A DNA stretch of 64,000 bases from Guadua angustifolia (Eukaryota > Streptophyta > Magnoliopsida > Poales > Poaceae): positions 25,018,114-25,082,113 of the forward strand of contig CM070502.1 in the NCBI GenBank assembly GCA_036346375.1, written 5' to 3'. Made by a program: the position numbers and the translations under genes. The notes below the pieces were generated by a model, which did no database searches, was not told the DNA's origin, and worked only from the letters and a program-made list of their open reading frames with translations. Within the stretch, counting starts at the first letter, position 1. Every line of letters begins with the position of its first letter. Shown piece after piece: positions 11,151 to 21,411 of this stretch.

Positions 11151-12520
11151 TTAATCTGCGAGATTTTCACATAACTTGGTATGCAGTACCTTAATCTCGT
11201 TCATCTTATGCAATTCATGAGCATAGAAAAACTTGGGGTTGATATGCTTCAGAAGATTGCTCTTCACATATCCCATCTGTACTTGAGCAACACAAGCTGC
11301 ATTGTCTTCATAGATGATCGTGGGAGATTGTGGTGAACCATTCTTCGAAGCCATGCACATTCACGGGAGGCTTCATACAATGCAATGATTTCCGAGTGGT
11401 TTGTTGACGTCGAGACAAGAGTCTGCTTAGACGACTTCCAAGAAACTATTGTTCCTCCACAAAGGAAAACATATCCCGTTTGGGACTTTCCAGTATGCGG
11501 GTCTGATAGGTACCCAGCATCGGCATAACCAACCAAGCTTAGTTCATTCATATTTCTACAGAATAGGCCGAGGTCCTTGCTTCCTTGAAGGTAGCGGAAG
11601 ATGTCCTTAACCCCTTTCCAATGCCTTTTGGTGGGTTCTGCGTTGTACCTGGCTAGCAAGTTCACGGCGAACGCAATGTCCGGTCTGGTGCTATTTGCAA
11701 GGTACATGAGCGCTCCAATTGCACTCAGATATGGGAATTTCGCTCCCAGGACTTCCTCCCCCTCTTCTCTAGGCCTGTATGGATCTTGGTTTGCTTGGAG
11801 TGACCTTCCGACCATTGGGGTTTTCGCAGGATATAACTTTTCAAAGCCAAATCTTTCCAACACTTTCTGTGTATAGGCTGATTGATGTACCAAGATTCCT
11901 CCTTGGACATGTTCAAGCCGCAAGCCTAACAGTAACTTAGTTTTACCCAAGTCTTTCATTTCAAACTCGGACTTCAAGTATGAGCATGCTTCTTCAATTT
12001 CTTCATCCGTTTCAATGATATTCAAGTCATCTATATAGACGGAGATTATACTGAGAATCTGTCGGGATCATTGTATAAATACATGGACAATCTTCATTTG
12101 CTCGTGTAGCCTTTCTTGCAGAGAAAGTCACTCAGCGATTGTACCACATTCTTCCCGATTTGCTTTAGTCCATACGTTGATTTCTCCAAATTCATCAGTA
12201 TAGATTCTTGCTCTATCTTGATTCGGGATCGGGATACCTTAGGTACTTTCATGTATATCTCGAATCCAAATTTCCATCTGATATTTGTGACAACATCCAT
12301 TAGCTTCATTTTCAACTTCAAGTTGACTGCCATTGAGATCAAGTATCTAAAGGTAATTCCTCCCATGACCGGAGAATAGGTTTCTTCATAATCAACTCCG
12401 TGACGTTGAGTGAAACCTTGAGCAACGAGTCTAGCCTTGTATCTTCGACTTCATTGTTTTCATTCCTCTTAGAACAAAAACCCATTTGTGACCTCTGAGG
12501 GGTTTATATGGGAGGCGTCG
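11151..12520 (-). pseudogene. Copia reverse transcriptase and RNase H
   Basis: The longest frame (12025-11264, 253 aa) continues from the reverse transcriptase catalytic motif VYIDDL, whose codons lie just upstream at about 12040-12025. It runs through the connecting region (GALMYLANSTRPDIAFAVN) into RNase H (GYADAGYLSDPHTGKSQTGY, then STNHSEIIALYEASRE). The upstream finger region lies in a second frame, 12366-12094 (STYGLKQ near its end). The copy has frameshifts near 12030-12095 and near the RNase H end at about 11350, so no full polyprotein can be made. Confidence 0.88.
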
Positions 12521-12823
12521 CGGCATCTGAGCCCAAACACCTCTCTTTTGTTGGAGAGACTAACTCTGCTTGTGATTGCCTTCTTCCAATCTTCCCAATC
12601 TAGCATTTTCTTGCACTCATGCGAGATGCGTGCTCAGATCATGATCAATGATCGAGGCGATCTTCTTTACAAAGTATGCATCGACATTGGTCATTGCTCT
12701 ATTCAGGATTCTCTGTTATTACAAAATTTATGGCCATTTCGTCATGGGGTGCTTCATGCACTTCTACTTGCTCTTCACTGTTATTTCCCATCACAGGAGC
12801 AAGTTCCTTTAGCTTTTCATCGC

Positions 12824-13919
12824 TCATGGTGCACACACATTGTTTCCGGCGGCTTCCTGCAATGGAAGATTCAAATCTGGAATTGCCTTTTCCATAGGCT
12901 TCTTTCCAGCGCCAGGTCTCAACTGGCTCCCCTTCTTTCCTTGGGGCATTTTTGTGATTGGCTGTGGTAAGTCCTCTTGCCCAGTTTTCTCCAGACGTCT
13001 CCGGGTACTTTGGGTTTGAGAAGCCAGATTTCCTGTCCTTTTCCTTTGAGGCCTCTGAACAGGATGAGGGATACCTTCTGCTTTCTTTGGTATTTCCACC
13101 CTCTCTGGTACATTTCTTGCAGGTACATGCGACTTAATCACGCCTTTCAGATCACAAAAATGATCAGGCAGTTCATTCGCTAAGTTTTGCAAATCAATTA
13201 TCTTCTGGACTTCTTGATTTGCTTCATTAGTGCACGGGTCATCTTGAGATCCCGATGGAATGCCATATGATTTCCGGCATTTTTCATCCAAAGGTTGATT
13301 TCCTCCCCCTAATGACGGGAAACGGTCCTCGTCAAAGATACAATCGAATCCGTCAGTATGCAAGTCTCCAGTCATGGGTTCCAAATACCTGATTATGGAT
13401 GCACTTTCATAACCAACGTATATCCCAGACTTGCGGAGAGGACCCATTGCAGTCCATTGAGGGGGCGGTATAGGTACATATACCAAACATCCAAACTTTC
13501 TGAGATGGGAAATCTTCGGGATGACCCCTTGCACTAATTGCATAGGCGAATGGATGTTATAGGCCGATGGTCTGAAATTGATGAGAGCTGCTGCGTGCAA
13601 GACTGCGTGTCCCCAACAGATGTTGGGCAAGTTACAACTCTGCAAGAGTGGTCCGCAATAAATTTGATCCTCTTTATTAGTGCTTCACTAGTCCATTTTG
13701 CGTATGGACGTGCGGCATGAGTGCTCAACTTTTATTCCTCGTTCTTTGCAATAATCATCAAATGCCTTTGAAGTAAATTCAGCGGCATTGTCCATTGGAT
13801 GGACTTCACACGATGATCGTGAAATGCATTCTTAATTCGATAATCTGCGAGATCGACTTTGCAAATGCATGGTTTACGGTTGACAAGCAAGCATACATGC
13901 GACTATTTCGAGGAAGCAT
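12824..13919 (-). pseudogene. Copia integrase region
   Basis: The frame 13645-12824 contains the integrase C-terminal segment (LRKFGCLVYVPI, then GIYVGYESASIIRYLEP) typical of copia. Upstream, 13790-13700 encodes the core motif DNAAEFTSKAFDDYCKERG, which carries a catalytic Asp, in another frame. The two are separated by at least one frameshift and an in-frame stop. Confidence 0.82.
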
Positions 13920-14456
13920 CTATAAGCACCATAAAATACAAAACGGTTCCCGACAGGCTGAATCGCCACAAATATCCCTTGGATACGTTCGAGAATGCAG
14001 GATTTCACTTTGAACTTTCATAATGGAGGGTCTAGTTATTAATTTCCCGGTGGCACATGCAGGGCACACAAAATCTTCGTGATTCGGAAAATTCTTAACA
14101 TTAATACCATGACCCTGTGAGTTGTTCACTATATTTCTCATCATTCTAAGACCAGGATGACCTAATCTACAATGCCACAAAGAAAATAATTCAGAGCGTC
14201 TAAAGACAGACTTCAAAGAAGTATACACTTCGGGTGCATGAATTTTCGTGTAGTACAACCTAGATTCATATGAAGGACATTTTTCTAATATCATTTTTCC
14301 ACATACCGCGTGCTTCATGATGCACAAGTATTCTTTGCCATTTTCTTCATTTTTTTCTACGTGAAACCCATTGGCGCGGATGTCTTTGAAACTTAAGAGA
14401 GTGCGCGTTGATTCAGGGTACAAAAGGGCTTCTTCAATTACCAAAGTTGTACCCAT
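13920..14456 (-). pseudogene. Copia pre-integrase zinc-binding domain
   Basis: The frame encodes WHCRLGHPG followed about 30 residues later by CPACATGK, the HHCC zinc-binding pattern of the gag-pre-integrase domain at the amino end of copia integrases. Confidence 0.85.
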
Positions 14457-14539
14457 TGGTAATATAATTGTGGCTCTTCCAGAACCTATTATATAAGAAT
14501 CGCTTCTGCGATTGTGGTAATTCTTCCGTTCTTCGTGAT

Positions 14540-14620
14540 CATTTCGAAGTATTTGGACTCTCTTAGGATAGTATTTGTTGTGCCACTGTCAACAATACAT
14601 ATCTCCTCCATTTGGGCGCT
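14540..14620 (-). pseudogene. Copia aspartic protease active-site fragment
   Basis: The minus strand encodes ICIVDSGTTNTILRES. DSGTT is the aspartic protease active-site motif seen in plant copia elements. The fragment lies between gag and the pre-integrase domain, as expected, but is out of frame with its neighbours. Confidence 0.78.
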
Positions 14621-14869
14621 ACACGATTTCTAGGTAAAAGGAATATAATTCCAATCAGACAGTGGCAAAAATAATTCAAACATTGCTTGCAAAAATAGAA
14701 TACTAGAATAAAGAATAAATTACATATTCATTCATGAGAAAGAAAAAGGTATGCTCTTCGAGAGCTTACAATTCATTATTCAAAATTCATTAACAACCAC
14801 AATCTAAAATAGATGTTAATAATGCGATTCATGCTTTGGATTTTCCCTAAACCGGATTCTTCTCCTCTT

Positions 14870-15260
14870 TAGTGATCTTCTTGCCACATAGAGAGAGATT
14901 GGTACAAATTCTGTGCAAGGTAGAATTGTACTCGGCTACTGTTCTGTAGTCCGTAAACCTCAAGCGAACCCAATCTTGCTGTGCTTAGAGCAAGATGGTG
15001 GACTTGAGTTTCTCGAACCGCTTCTGAAGTGCAGTTCATAACTTAGGTGCACTCTCTTTAGCCATATATTTATTCTTCAAAAGTGGTGAGAGGTGATGCC
15101 CGAGGAAGTGCAAAGCTTGATCGTTCTGCTCGGCAGTAGGTTGTGCGTCCTTCGAGGACCCTAGCCGATAGCAGTTCGGAACTTCTTGTTCCTAAGCACG
15201 ATCTTCATATCTGGTGCCCAGTTCTTCAAACTCACGTTTGACAATGCTATTCATTTGCAT
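14870..15260 (-). pseudogene. Copia gag (UBN2-type), heavily broken
   Basis: Translated in changing frames, the minus strand gives pieces such as FEELGTRYED and AEYNSTLHRICTNLSLCG, recognisable as the UBN2-type gag of plant copia elements. Several frameshifts and stops separate them. The likely start (MNMQMNSIV) is near 15260. It should encode the capsid-like protein; no intact zinc knuckle was seen. Confidence 0.7.
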
Positions 15261-15420
15261 ATTCATAAGATTCTTTTATTAGATTACTTCGTGCAATCTA
15301 ATAGAGAGTGGTTGCAAGATTCATAAATGCATAAATTAAATTCTCATGAATTTCCAGTAAACTAAAGAAAGTAATACATACAAGATTCATAAATATTCAC
15401 AAAGATTCATAGATACAGTT

Positions 15421-15715
15421 TTGTGCATGTATGTGATCGACTTCGCGCGTGCGATCAGATTCATGCACGCAATCGACTTCGTGCGATTGGCTTCATGCAT
15501 GCGATCGGATTCATGCGCACGATCGACTTCGTGCGATCGGTTCCATGCATGTGATCGGGTTCATGCGCACGATCGACTTCGTGCGATCGGTTCCATGCAT
15601 GCGATCGGGTTCATGCGCGCATGCGATCGGCTTCGTGCGCGTATACGATCGGCTTCGTGCATGCGATCGGGTTCATACGCACATGCGATCGGCTTTGTGC
15701 GCGCGGCTTTCCTAG
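15421..15715. repeat. GATCG-rich minisatellite in the copia leader
   Basis: About 20 degenerate units of the type GCGATCGRCTTCGTGC and GCGATCGGNTTCATGC. It stays open in two plus-strand frames only because the unit lacks stops; the translation is an Arg/Cys/His/Asp repeat with no known homologue. It lies between gag and the 5' LTR of the copia element. Confidence 0.85.
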
Positions 15716-16095
15716 CGCGGTGGTGGCCGCTTCGTGCGGCGTGCTTGAATTCTCATGAATTTGCAGCAAAAGAGGAGAGCAATAATTGCAAAATACATAA
15801 AAATATTCATAAATGCTGCAAAGGAAGGCTAAAACAGAGCCAAATAATTTTCTAGAATTTCTGGCAATTTTTCATAATTTTCGCTATTTTAATCTATTTT
15901 CCGAATTTCCCTTCTGATTTTTCGGAAAAAGAAAAAAATATTGGCGCTGGAAAGGATAGCTCGGTAGAAAAAATGAGAATCAACTTCATTAGTGAATTTG
16001 GGCTCTAGGTAGCATGGCTCAGACGGACTATTGGGCAGTGAAGCCCACTTGGCCTCACGGCCCGCACGGGAGGGCATTAGGGAGCTGCGCGATTA

Positions 16096-16397
16096 GAGCA
16101 TCTCCAACAATCAGGTCTTAAAATAGAGTCCTATACCTCAAAATAGGGCCTAAACTAAAAGAATTAGGGTCCAAGATAACTATTGACTCCAGCAATTAGA
16201 CCCTAAACTCAACTCGTGGGGGCCTTGAATAGGATGGGGCCGGAGAGGAGTGTTGCCAAATATAGCTCTTGGGCTCCGAGTCCTAAACCTATTTTGATAA
16301 TTTTTCTCAAAATACAACCTCTATTGGAGTGCTTTTTTCCATCAAAGCCCTATAATTACAATTAGCAACCTATTTAGGGCTCCTCTTGGAGATGCTC
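16096..16397. mobile_element. Tourist-like (PIF/Harbinger) MITE nested in the copia element
   Basis: 302 bp with terminal inverted repeats GAGCATCTCCAA and TTGGAGATGCTC, flanked by the target duplication TTA (16093-16095 and 16398-16400). No coding capacity. Its position inside the copia leader shows that it inserted later than the copia element, or was carried with it. Confidence 0.85.
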
Positions 16398-16400
16398 TTA

Positions 16401-17170
16401 GGGATTCCTCCCGGCCTCCAGTGCCATTTGCTTTCTTCTCCTCGCGTAGCTTCGAGCAGCAACACGCCGACGACCGAAGCTTTGAAGGGAGCATCGCCAC
16501 CGACTTTGGACTCGAGTCCTTCCTTCTTCGTCTCGGTCCGATGCGGTCTTGGGGAACCGAGGTAGCCGGGCGGTACTTGGGCGCACGGAACGAAGTCGGT
16601 CGGCGGCGCCTTTGCATCAAGCTCGTGCTGGCAGCCAATGGCATGAGGCGATCAACAAGGCACAAGGAAGACAAGGCGGCCGGCTTCAGCGGTGACTCAT
16701 GGAGGCGCGAGGCGAGCCTGTCGGGGCAACTTCGAGTTCTGGGACCGATCGCGATCTTTGGTGCGGCCGCGGGCGGCGCCGAGGCCGGCGCGGGCGAGGC
16801 GCTGCGTGGCGATGCGAGAGCATATGGGTGGCGCGCCGGCGCGGAAGCCGAGGCGGTCCGGAACCGAGCGCGCGTGGCTTCAAGCGGTTGACGGCGGGCG
16901 ACTGCGGCGGCGACATCGAGTCGGGGCGGCCGGCGTGTTGCGTGCGGCGCGAAGCGGCGAGGCGACGGCGGTGTTTTCGAGGCACGGGCCGAGAGCCGAG
17001 GCGACGCGGTCTCGCGGCCATGCATGGTGGCGCGACCGCGTCTTCGAGACGCGGGCCGAGGCGGCCTCGATGGTGCGGCGCGTGCTACGAGCACGGCGAC
17101 GGCGTCTGCGACGCGGCGATAATGCATGGGTGTTTTGGTCGCGATCTACTAATAATTCATGCATAAATTC
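16401..17170. other. GC-rich block in the copia leader
   Basis: Very GC-rich compared with the rest of the element and open in several frames on both strands (for example 17127-16342 minus and 16692-17378 plus). The translations are Arg/Ala/Pro-rich with no recognisable domain, which is what chance gives in GC-rich DNA. It could be a captured host fragment or a leader peculiar to this element. Confidence 0.5.
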
Positions 17171-17396
17171 AATCTGCTATTCAATTCATGCCAGATTCAA
17201 TATCTCGATTCAATCTGCGGCGAATTCCGTGACCGCCACGTGGGGTAAATCGCGAGAATTTTTCGGCAATCCGAGTGGATGCCGGCGTGAGGAACTAATC
17301 GATGCAGATCGGATCGGGCGATCAATCGCCGTAGTAGTTGTTCGTTTCGTAAATCGACGATCCTTCTCCTTGTGGTAGAGGCTCGTGCTGATAACG

Positions 17397-17627
17397 TGTT
17401 GAGAAACCTCGCTACCGGGTGTAGTCCGGGGTTTTCCGACAGATCGAAAACAACGAACAATACAATGAACAGGGAGACACAGAGTATACGGAGGGACAGA
17501 GTTTCTTTATTGCGTTCTCGTATACGTGTACAATAGGGTGACCCTTCCTCCATATTTATAGCCTACGCCTAGGGTTTCGACAAATAGGCCAAAACGGGTC
17601 TTCGTGGGCCGCCAAGGTTTCCTAACA
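17397..17627 (-). repeat. Copia 5' LTR (high-coordinate side)
   Basis: Same termini as the other LTR. On the minus strand it is followed by GTTATCAGCACGAGCC (17396 downward), in the place of a primer-binding site. This differs from the usual TGGTATCAGAGC. Confidence 0.92.
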
Positions 17628-17781
17628 GTTTACTCGGCGTGGAGCCTAGGGTGTTCACTTAATGCATCTCTGTTGCATTCCTTTTGTGGTCGAACGAGCA
17701 GAGCAGAAAAGCGAGACTAGGCCGTTGCGGCGTCAAAACTGAGTTGTGTTTCTCTCTGTTCGTCTCCTGCCTCCTGAGTGT

Positions 17782-17965
17782 TCAAGGAAGGGGAAATGTG
17801 GGCTGTCCGGTCCCCAGGGCTAATTGCAAACAGACGAACATGACGTGGAAGCCCTTGCTGTGCAGGATCCTGGCCAGCTTCATCATCGGCGTGGCGCGCC
17901 CCTGCGCCGGGAACGGCACGCACACGGCGACGCGTGTGGCGTCTCGGCGTCGCCGGCCCGAGTGC
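17782..17965 (-). pseudogene. N-terminal fragment of a UGT85-type glycosyltransferase
   Basis: The minus strand encodes VAVCVPFPAQGRATPMMKLA and then RILHSKGFHVMFV, the donor-independent first strand and helix of plant family-1 UDP-glycosyltransferases (UGT85 members usually read PFPAQGHVTPM). The His that normally follows PAQG is the catalytic base of these enzymes; here it is Arg. Similarity stops at about 17835, where other sequence begins, and no in-frame ATG precedes it. Only about 35 residues of a roughly 480-residue enzyme remain, so it cannot be active. It lies directly beside the copia target site. Confidence 0.8.
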
Positions 17966-18079
17966 GCGCGCGTGAGACCTAGCTCGGATTGGATCCCTGC
18001 AAAGTTTGTGATTTGCGCGCGGCAGAGATCGAGCTGTTTCTTTGAGAGAGAAGACAATTAACGATCGAGGTGAACTGCC

Positions 18080-18086
18080 ATTTATA
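18080..18086 (-). promoter_or_regulatory. TATA-box-like motif upstream of the UGT fragment
   Basis: TATAAAT on the minus strand, about 115 bases upstream of the first recognisable UGT codons. Its placement fits a surviving core promoter of the parent gene. This is inference from position only. Confidence 0.4.
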
Positions 18087-18132
18087 GAGATCGCAGTTAG
18101 CTTTTCTTCTTTGATCGAATTTTATTAGGTCG

Positions 18133-18350
18133 CGAACGACGCCAAGGCATGTTGGCGCGAGCAAGCGAAGCTCACTCCGTCCGGCTGCGTTCGAGCTTCG
18201 GCTCTCGCGGTCGCGCACGAGGCGAGGGCTGCGCACGTGTGCGTGTGTGCATGTGTGGGTGGGGTGCGTGTGTGCGTATGTCGCTCGTCTGTTGTTTTTC
18301 TCTTCTGTAACGCATTGCCAGAGCTCCTGGTCATTTTTCAAAAAAAAAAA
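18133..18350 (+). mobile_element. SINE-like retroelement, copy 2
   Basis: 218 bp, ending in a run of A (18340-18350), flanked by a perfect 11-bp duplication TTATTAGGTCG at 18122-18132 and 18351-18361. The head has an A-box-like TTGGCGCGAGCAAGCG and a B-box-like GCGTTCGAGC; the G/T-rich middle and the CCAGAGCTCCTGG segment before the tail match copy 1 at 3255-3475. Both copies share the same 5' start zone, which favours a complete SINE over a randomly truncated LINE. Confidence 0.78.
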
Positions 18351-18395
18351 TTATTAGGTCGTTTCTTCTTTGATCAATTAGCTAGCTGCTTGAAC

Positions 18396-18676
18396 TGTTG
18401 AAATATAAGTGAATTGCTCATTTTTTCTTATCAGATTAAGTTTTTGGGTGAATTGGCTGGTGCATACATCTCAATATGGTATCAGAGTCAAGAGGTCTCG
18501 AATTCAAGACCCGGTTGGCGCAATTTAAAAAAAATAATTGCAATCCACTTCTATTCCACGTCCTAGGCCTGAGGGAACCTGCACGTGAGAGGGAGTGTTG
18601 AAGTATAAGTGAATTGCCCATCTTTCCTCATCAGCTTAAGTTTTTAGGTGCACTGGTTGGTGCATGCGACTCAATA
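18396..18676 (+). mobile_element. TRIM/SMART-type miniature LTR retrotransposon, 281 bp
   Basis: Two 81-bp LTRs (18396-18476 and 18596-18676), both starting TGTTGAA and ending CTCAATA, flanked by the target duplication TGAAC (18391-18395 and 18677-18681). Directly after the first LTR is TGGTATCAGAGTC, a primer-binding site for the initiator methionine tRNA with one mismatch near its end. Directly before the second LTR is the purine run GTGAGAGGGAG. The 119-bp interior has no coding capacity. This is the layout of TRIM elements, and the size fits the very small SMART class known in grasses. Confidence 0.9.
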
Positions 18677-18684
18677 TGAACTAA

Positions 18685-19280
18685 GAGCATCTCCAGCAAA
18701 GGCCCCTAAAACAGGGCCCCTATTTTGGATTTAGGGATTCCCCCTATTTTTTGGGGTCCTATTTTCAGAGCACAAGTCCAGCAACATCCCCTAAATCTTA
18801 GCCCCTATTTTACTTTTTTCTCCTATTTTGACATATCCGCTATGTATAATCTTTATTTGACACCACTAAAATTCAATCAAAAATATTTGTAATACATAAA
18901 ACATAAGCATATTAACATTTACAATTTAAAAACATGATATTTAAAATTTAAATTTAAAATTTTCAAAACATGATATTTAAAATTTAAATTTAAAATTTTC
19001 AAAATTTTCAAGAGCAGATGCAGATGAATGAAAGATTGTAACTCGTCCAAAGCAAAGACACGCTCAATTGCAATAACTAATGCAAGCCATCCTTCACTTA
19101 ACTCTCTATTTTAAGGTTTAGGGGTTGGTTTAGGGGCTCCTCGAATTGAAATTTGAGGAGGCAAATTTAGGGCCTCCTAATTTTAGGTTGGATTAGGGCC
19201 TCTTTGGACTGTAGATTTTTTACTAAAGTCCTATTTTAAGGTTTAGGGGCTGGTTTAGGGAACTCTGTTTGGAGATGCTC
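18685..19280. mobile_element. Tourist-like MITE, tandem copy 1
   Basis: 596 bp from GAGCATCTCCAGC to TTTGGAGATGCTC, with TAA on both sides (18682-18684 and 19281-19283). The interior repeats GGCCCCTAAA/TTTAGGGGC words near both ends and has an AT-rich centre. It has no coding capacity. It abuts the TRIM target site on the left and the second copy on the right. Confidence 0.85.
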
Positions 19281-19283
19281 TAA

Positions 19284-19849
19284 GAGCATCTCCAAGAAAG
19301 GCCCCTAAAACAAGGCCCCTATTTTGATTTAGGGACTCTCCCTATTTTTGGGGCCCTATTTTGAGCATAAGTCCAAAGAACATCCCTTAAATTTCAGCCC
19401 CTATTTTACTTTTTCTCCTATTTTGACATATCCGCTATGTATAATCTTCATTTGACATCACTAAAATTTAATCAAAAATATTTGTAATACATAAAACATA
19501 AGCATATTAACATTTACAATTTAAAAACATGATATTTAAAATTTAAATTTAAAATTTTCAAAACATGATATTTAAAATTTAAATTTAAAATTTTCAAAAT
19601 TTTCAACAAAGAGATCTGAGATGCAACAGTTGCAACTCATCCAAAGAAAGACACGCCATTGCAATTAACTAATGCAAGCCATCCTTCACTTAACTCTCTA
19701 TTTTAAGATTTAGGGCTCTTGGGAATTGGTGCTGAGGAGGCAAATTTAGGGGCCTCATAATTTTAGGGGCTGGATTAAGGACCCTGCTGGATCTGTATTT
19801 TTTACTAAAGCCCCTATTTTAAGGTTTAGAGGCTCTGCTGGAGATGCTC
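19284..19849. mobile_element. Tourist-like MITE, tandem copy 2
   Basis: 566 bp, closely similar to copy 1 over its full length (for example the CATGATATTTAAAATTTAAA block occurs in both). It ends GCTGGAGATGCTC at 19849, followed by TAA 19850-19852. The TAA at 19281-19283 serves both copies. Confidence 0.85.
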
Positions 19850-19852
19850 TAA

Positions 19853-20339
19853 CAATCTCTGTCACATGCTAGATCCGTACGATGGTACGGAAGAAGTTGC
19901 ACACGGCACATATCTTTGATCTACACATGCCGTCTTGTCTTGCCATGCATTACGGATGTACGTACATGCATTGTTATAGATTCACAAAGCAAAAGTTATA
20001 TCAGTAGCTAGCGTTGTTTCTTTACTAATGTAAATTTACAGTTGGTAACAGTAATTCGCTCATCCTAATTCCTTTGGCCATATCTCCAATAATGGCTAGT
20101 CATTATAACTAATTGTTTTTTCCTCGATTACTGACGGTCATATCTCTCTAAATATGGTGATTATTTTAGAAAAATCCCGATTATTGCCGTAATTAATAGC
20201 CGCCAATCATTCCTTTTGTACTTTATATATGCTATGATTTCCACAGAATCAATCAGAATTCATTCAAGATCTCCCATATCGCATCACGCCGGTGAATGAA
20301 CTCGGCGAACTAATCAATAAGTGACGGACCAATCGAACA
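19853..20339. other. No gene seen
   Basis: AT-rich spacer between the MITE pair and the ABCC pseudogene fragment. If a Helitron carries that fragment, its 5' TC end should be in this stretch, but I could not fix it. Confidence 0.4.
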
Positions 20340-21190
20340 TGGCGCGTCAAGCGTAGGAGGCCGAGCGCCGCGGTCAGTAGTAATTGCGGCCAGAAGGACA
20401 GCCAGATCGCGACACCCACCGAGTGCTATGACCCCAGCGCCGGCCAGTTGGACGTGAACAAAGCGTATGACGCTTCGCAGCGGTTGCCCGGCGACACCGG
20501 TGGGACGTCGTCAGCGGTGAGAGAATCATTAACACACTCCTTGGAGATAAACGGGTTGATTCAGCTGAACGTCATGAGAGAGAGGAATGACGAGGCGGCG
20601 CACGGCGTGGCGAGCGCCTCGGCGCCGGTGTTTTCTGGTTCACCTTCATGGGCGCTCGGTGTCATGGCCAGTGAAACTAGTGATGGCTAGGTACGCGAAA
20701 GGCATGAAGACGATTAGGTCGACAAAGACGAAAGGGTCATCTGGGAAGAGCAGCGAACCGTCGGCGCAGCGGACCACCGCTGAAGCGGAGAAGACCGCGG
20801 TGCTGAGGGCGGTGGCGATCCAGAAGACGCGGAGGTGCAAAGGCTGGGTGGCAGTGGTGGCCCCTTTCTCCGAGGCGACTGACCACACGGCTATAGCATG
20901 CGCGACGAAGTGGGCGGCGAGGAAGGTGGACTCCATAGCGCGCCATGGCGTGTTCGGCAGGAGGAAGAACGTGAGCGCGAGGAGACCGGCAGACGCCGCA
21001 GAAGAAGACAGCGGGACGCCTCGGCGTGACTGCCAGAGCGCGACCGATGGTCCGAATGGTGGTGGCGGTAGGCCCCTCGTGTTGAAACCCGTGTCGCCCC
21101 TGCGAAGGCGGTGGATGACGAGGACAAGCGAGACGACGAGGAAGACGAGGTCGATGGAGCCGAGGAGCGCGCTGCGGGCATAGCAAGAGG
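20340..21190 (-). pseudogene. ABCC (MRP-type) ABC transporter, N-terminal fragment
   Basis: The minus strand encodes, in order, a first membrane domain (SALLGSIDLVFLVVSLVLVI, then LALTFFLLPNTPWR, then FLAAHFVAHAIAVWSV, then PLHLRVFWIATALSTAVFSA, then LIVFMPFAYLAITSFTG). After a frameshift near 20655 it gives ASSFLSLMTFS, a stop in place of Trp, INPFISKE, DDVPPVSPGNRCEASYALF, and finally VGVAIWLSFWPQ. The TFSWINPLISKG/DDVPPVSPG pattern is characteristic of plant ABCC (multidrug-resistance-associated) transporters, which move conjugates across the vacuolar or plasma membrane. Only the first 250-300 residues are here; there are no ATP-binding domains. Several frameshifts and stops make it dead. 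Possibly carried by the Helitron-like element ending at 21441. Confidence 0.85.
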
Positions 21191-21411
21191 AAGAGGAACG
21201 CGAGCTGGTAATATAAATTGCAAAAAGAGATAAAAATAATTGATTGATTTTTGCGATTGGTAATATATATTGCTACGTACAATATATTTGGTTTTAATTC
21301 ATAACGGAGAAGAAATCATAAAAACTTTTGTAATCGGGAGAAATAGATGTTTGATCTTGTAGCATAATTTTTTTTCTTGTTTGACCTTTATGTTTCATTA
21401 CCAATTTTATT

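Larger units (their letters stand above)
10568..17627 (-). mobile_element. Ty1/copia LTR retrotransposon, 7.06 kb
   Basis: Bounded by LTRs 10568-10791 (224 bp) and 17397-17627 (231 bp), both TG...CA, and by a perfect 5-bp target duplication GTTTA at 10563-10567 and 17628-17632. The coding strand is minus. A purine tract AAGGGGAG lies just inside the low-coordinate LTR, as expected for the polypurine tract. The domain order on the minus strand is gag, protease, zinc-binding pre-integrase, integrase, reverse transcriptase, RNase H, which is the copia order. All genes are broken by frameshifts. The LTRs differ at roughly one position in eight or nine by eye, so the insertion is not recent. A Tourist MITE, a minisatellite and a GC-rich block lengthen the leader side. 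Confidence 0.93.

Noticed and set aside
12488..12970. 160-aa plus-strand frame within the copia element
   Set aside because: Antisense shadow of copia integrase and reverse transcriptase.
15421..15855. 144-aa open frame rich in Arg/Cys/His
   Set aside because: It is a translation of the minisatellite.
16342..17127. 261-aa minus-strand open frame in the copia leader
   Set aside because: Low-complexity Arg/Ala/Pro; equally long frames exist on the other strand, as expected from GC-rich DNA.
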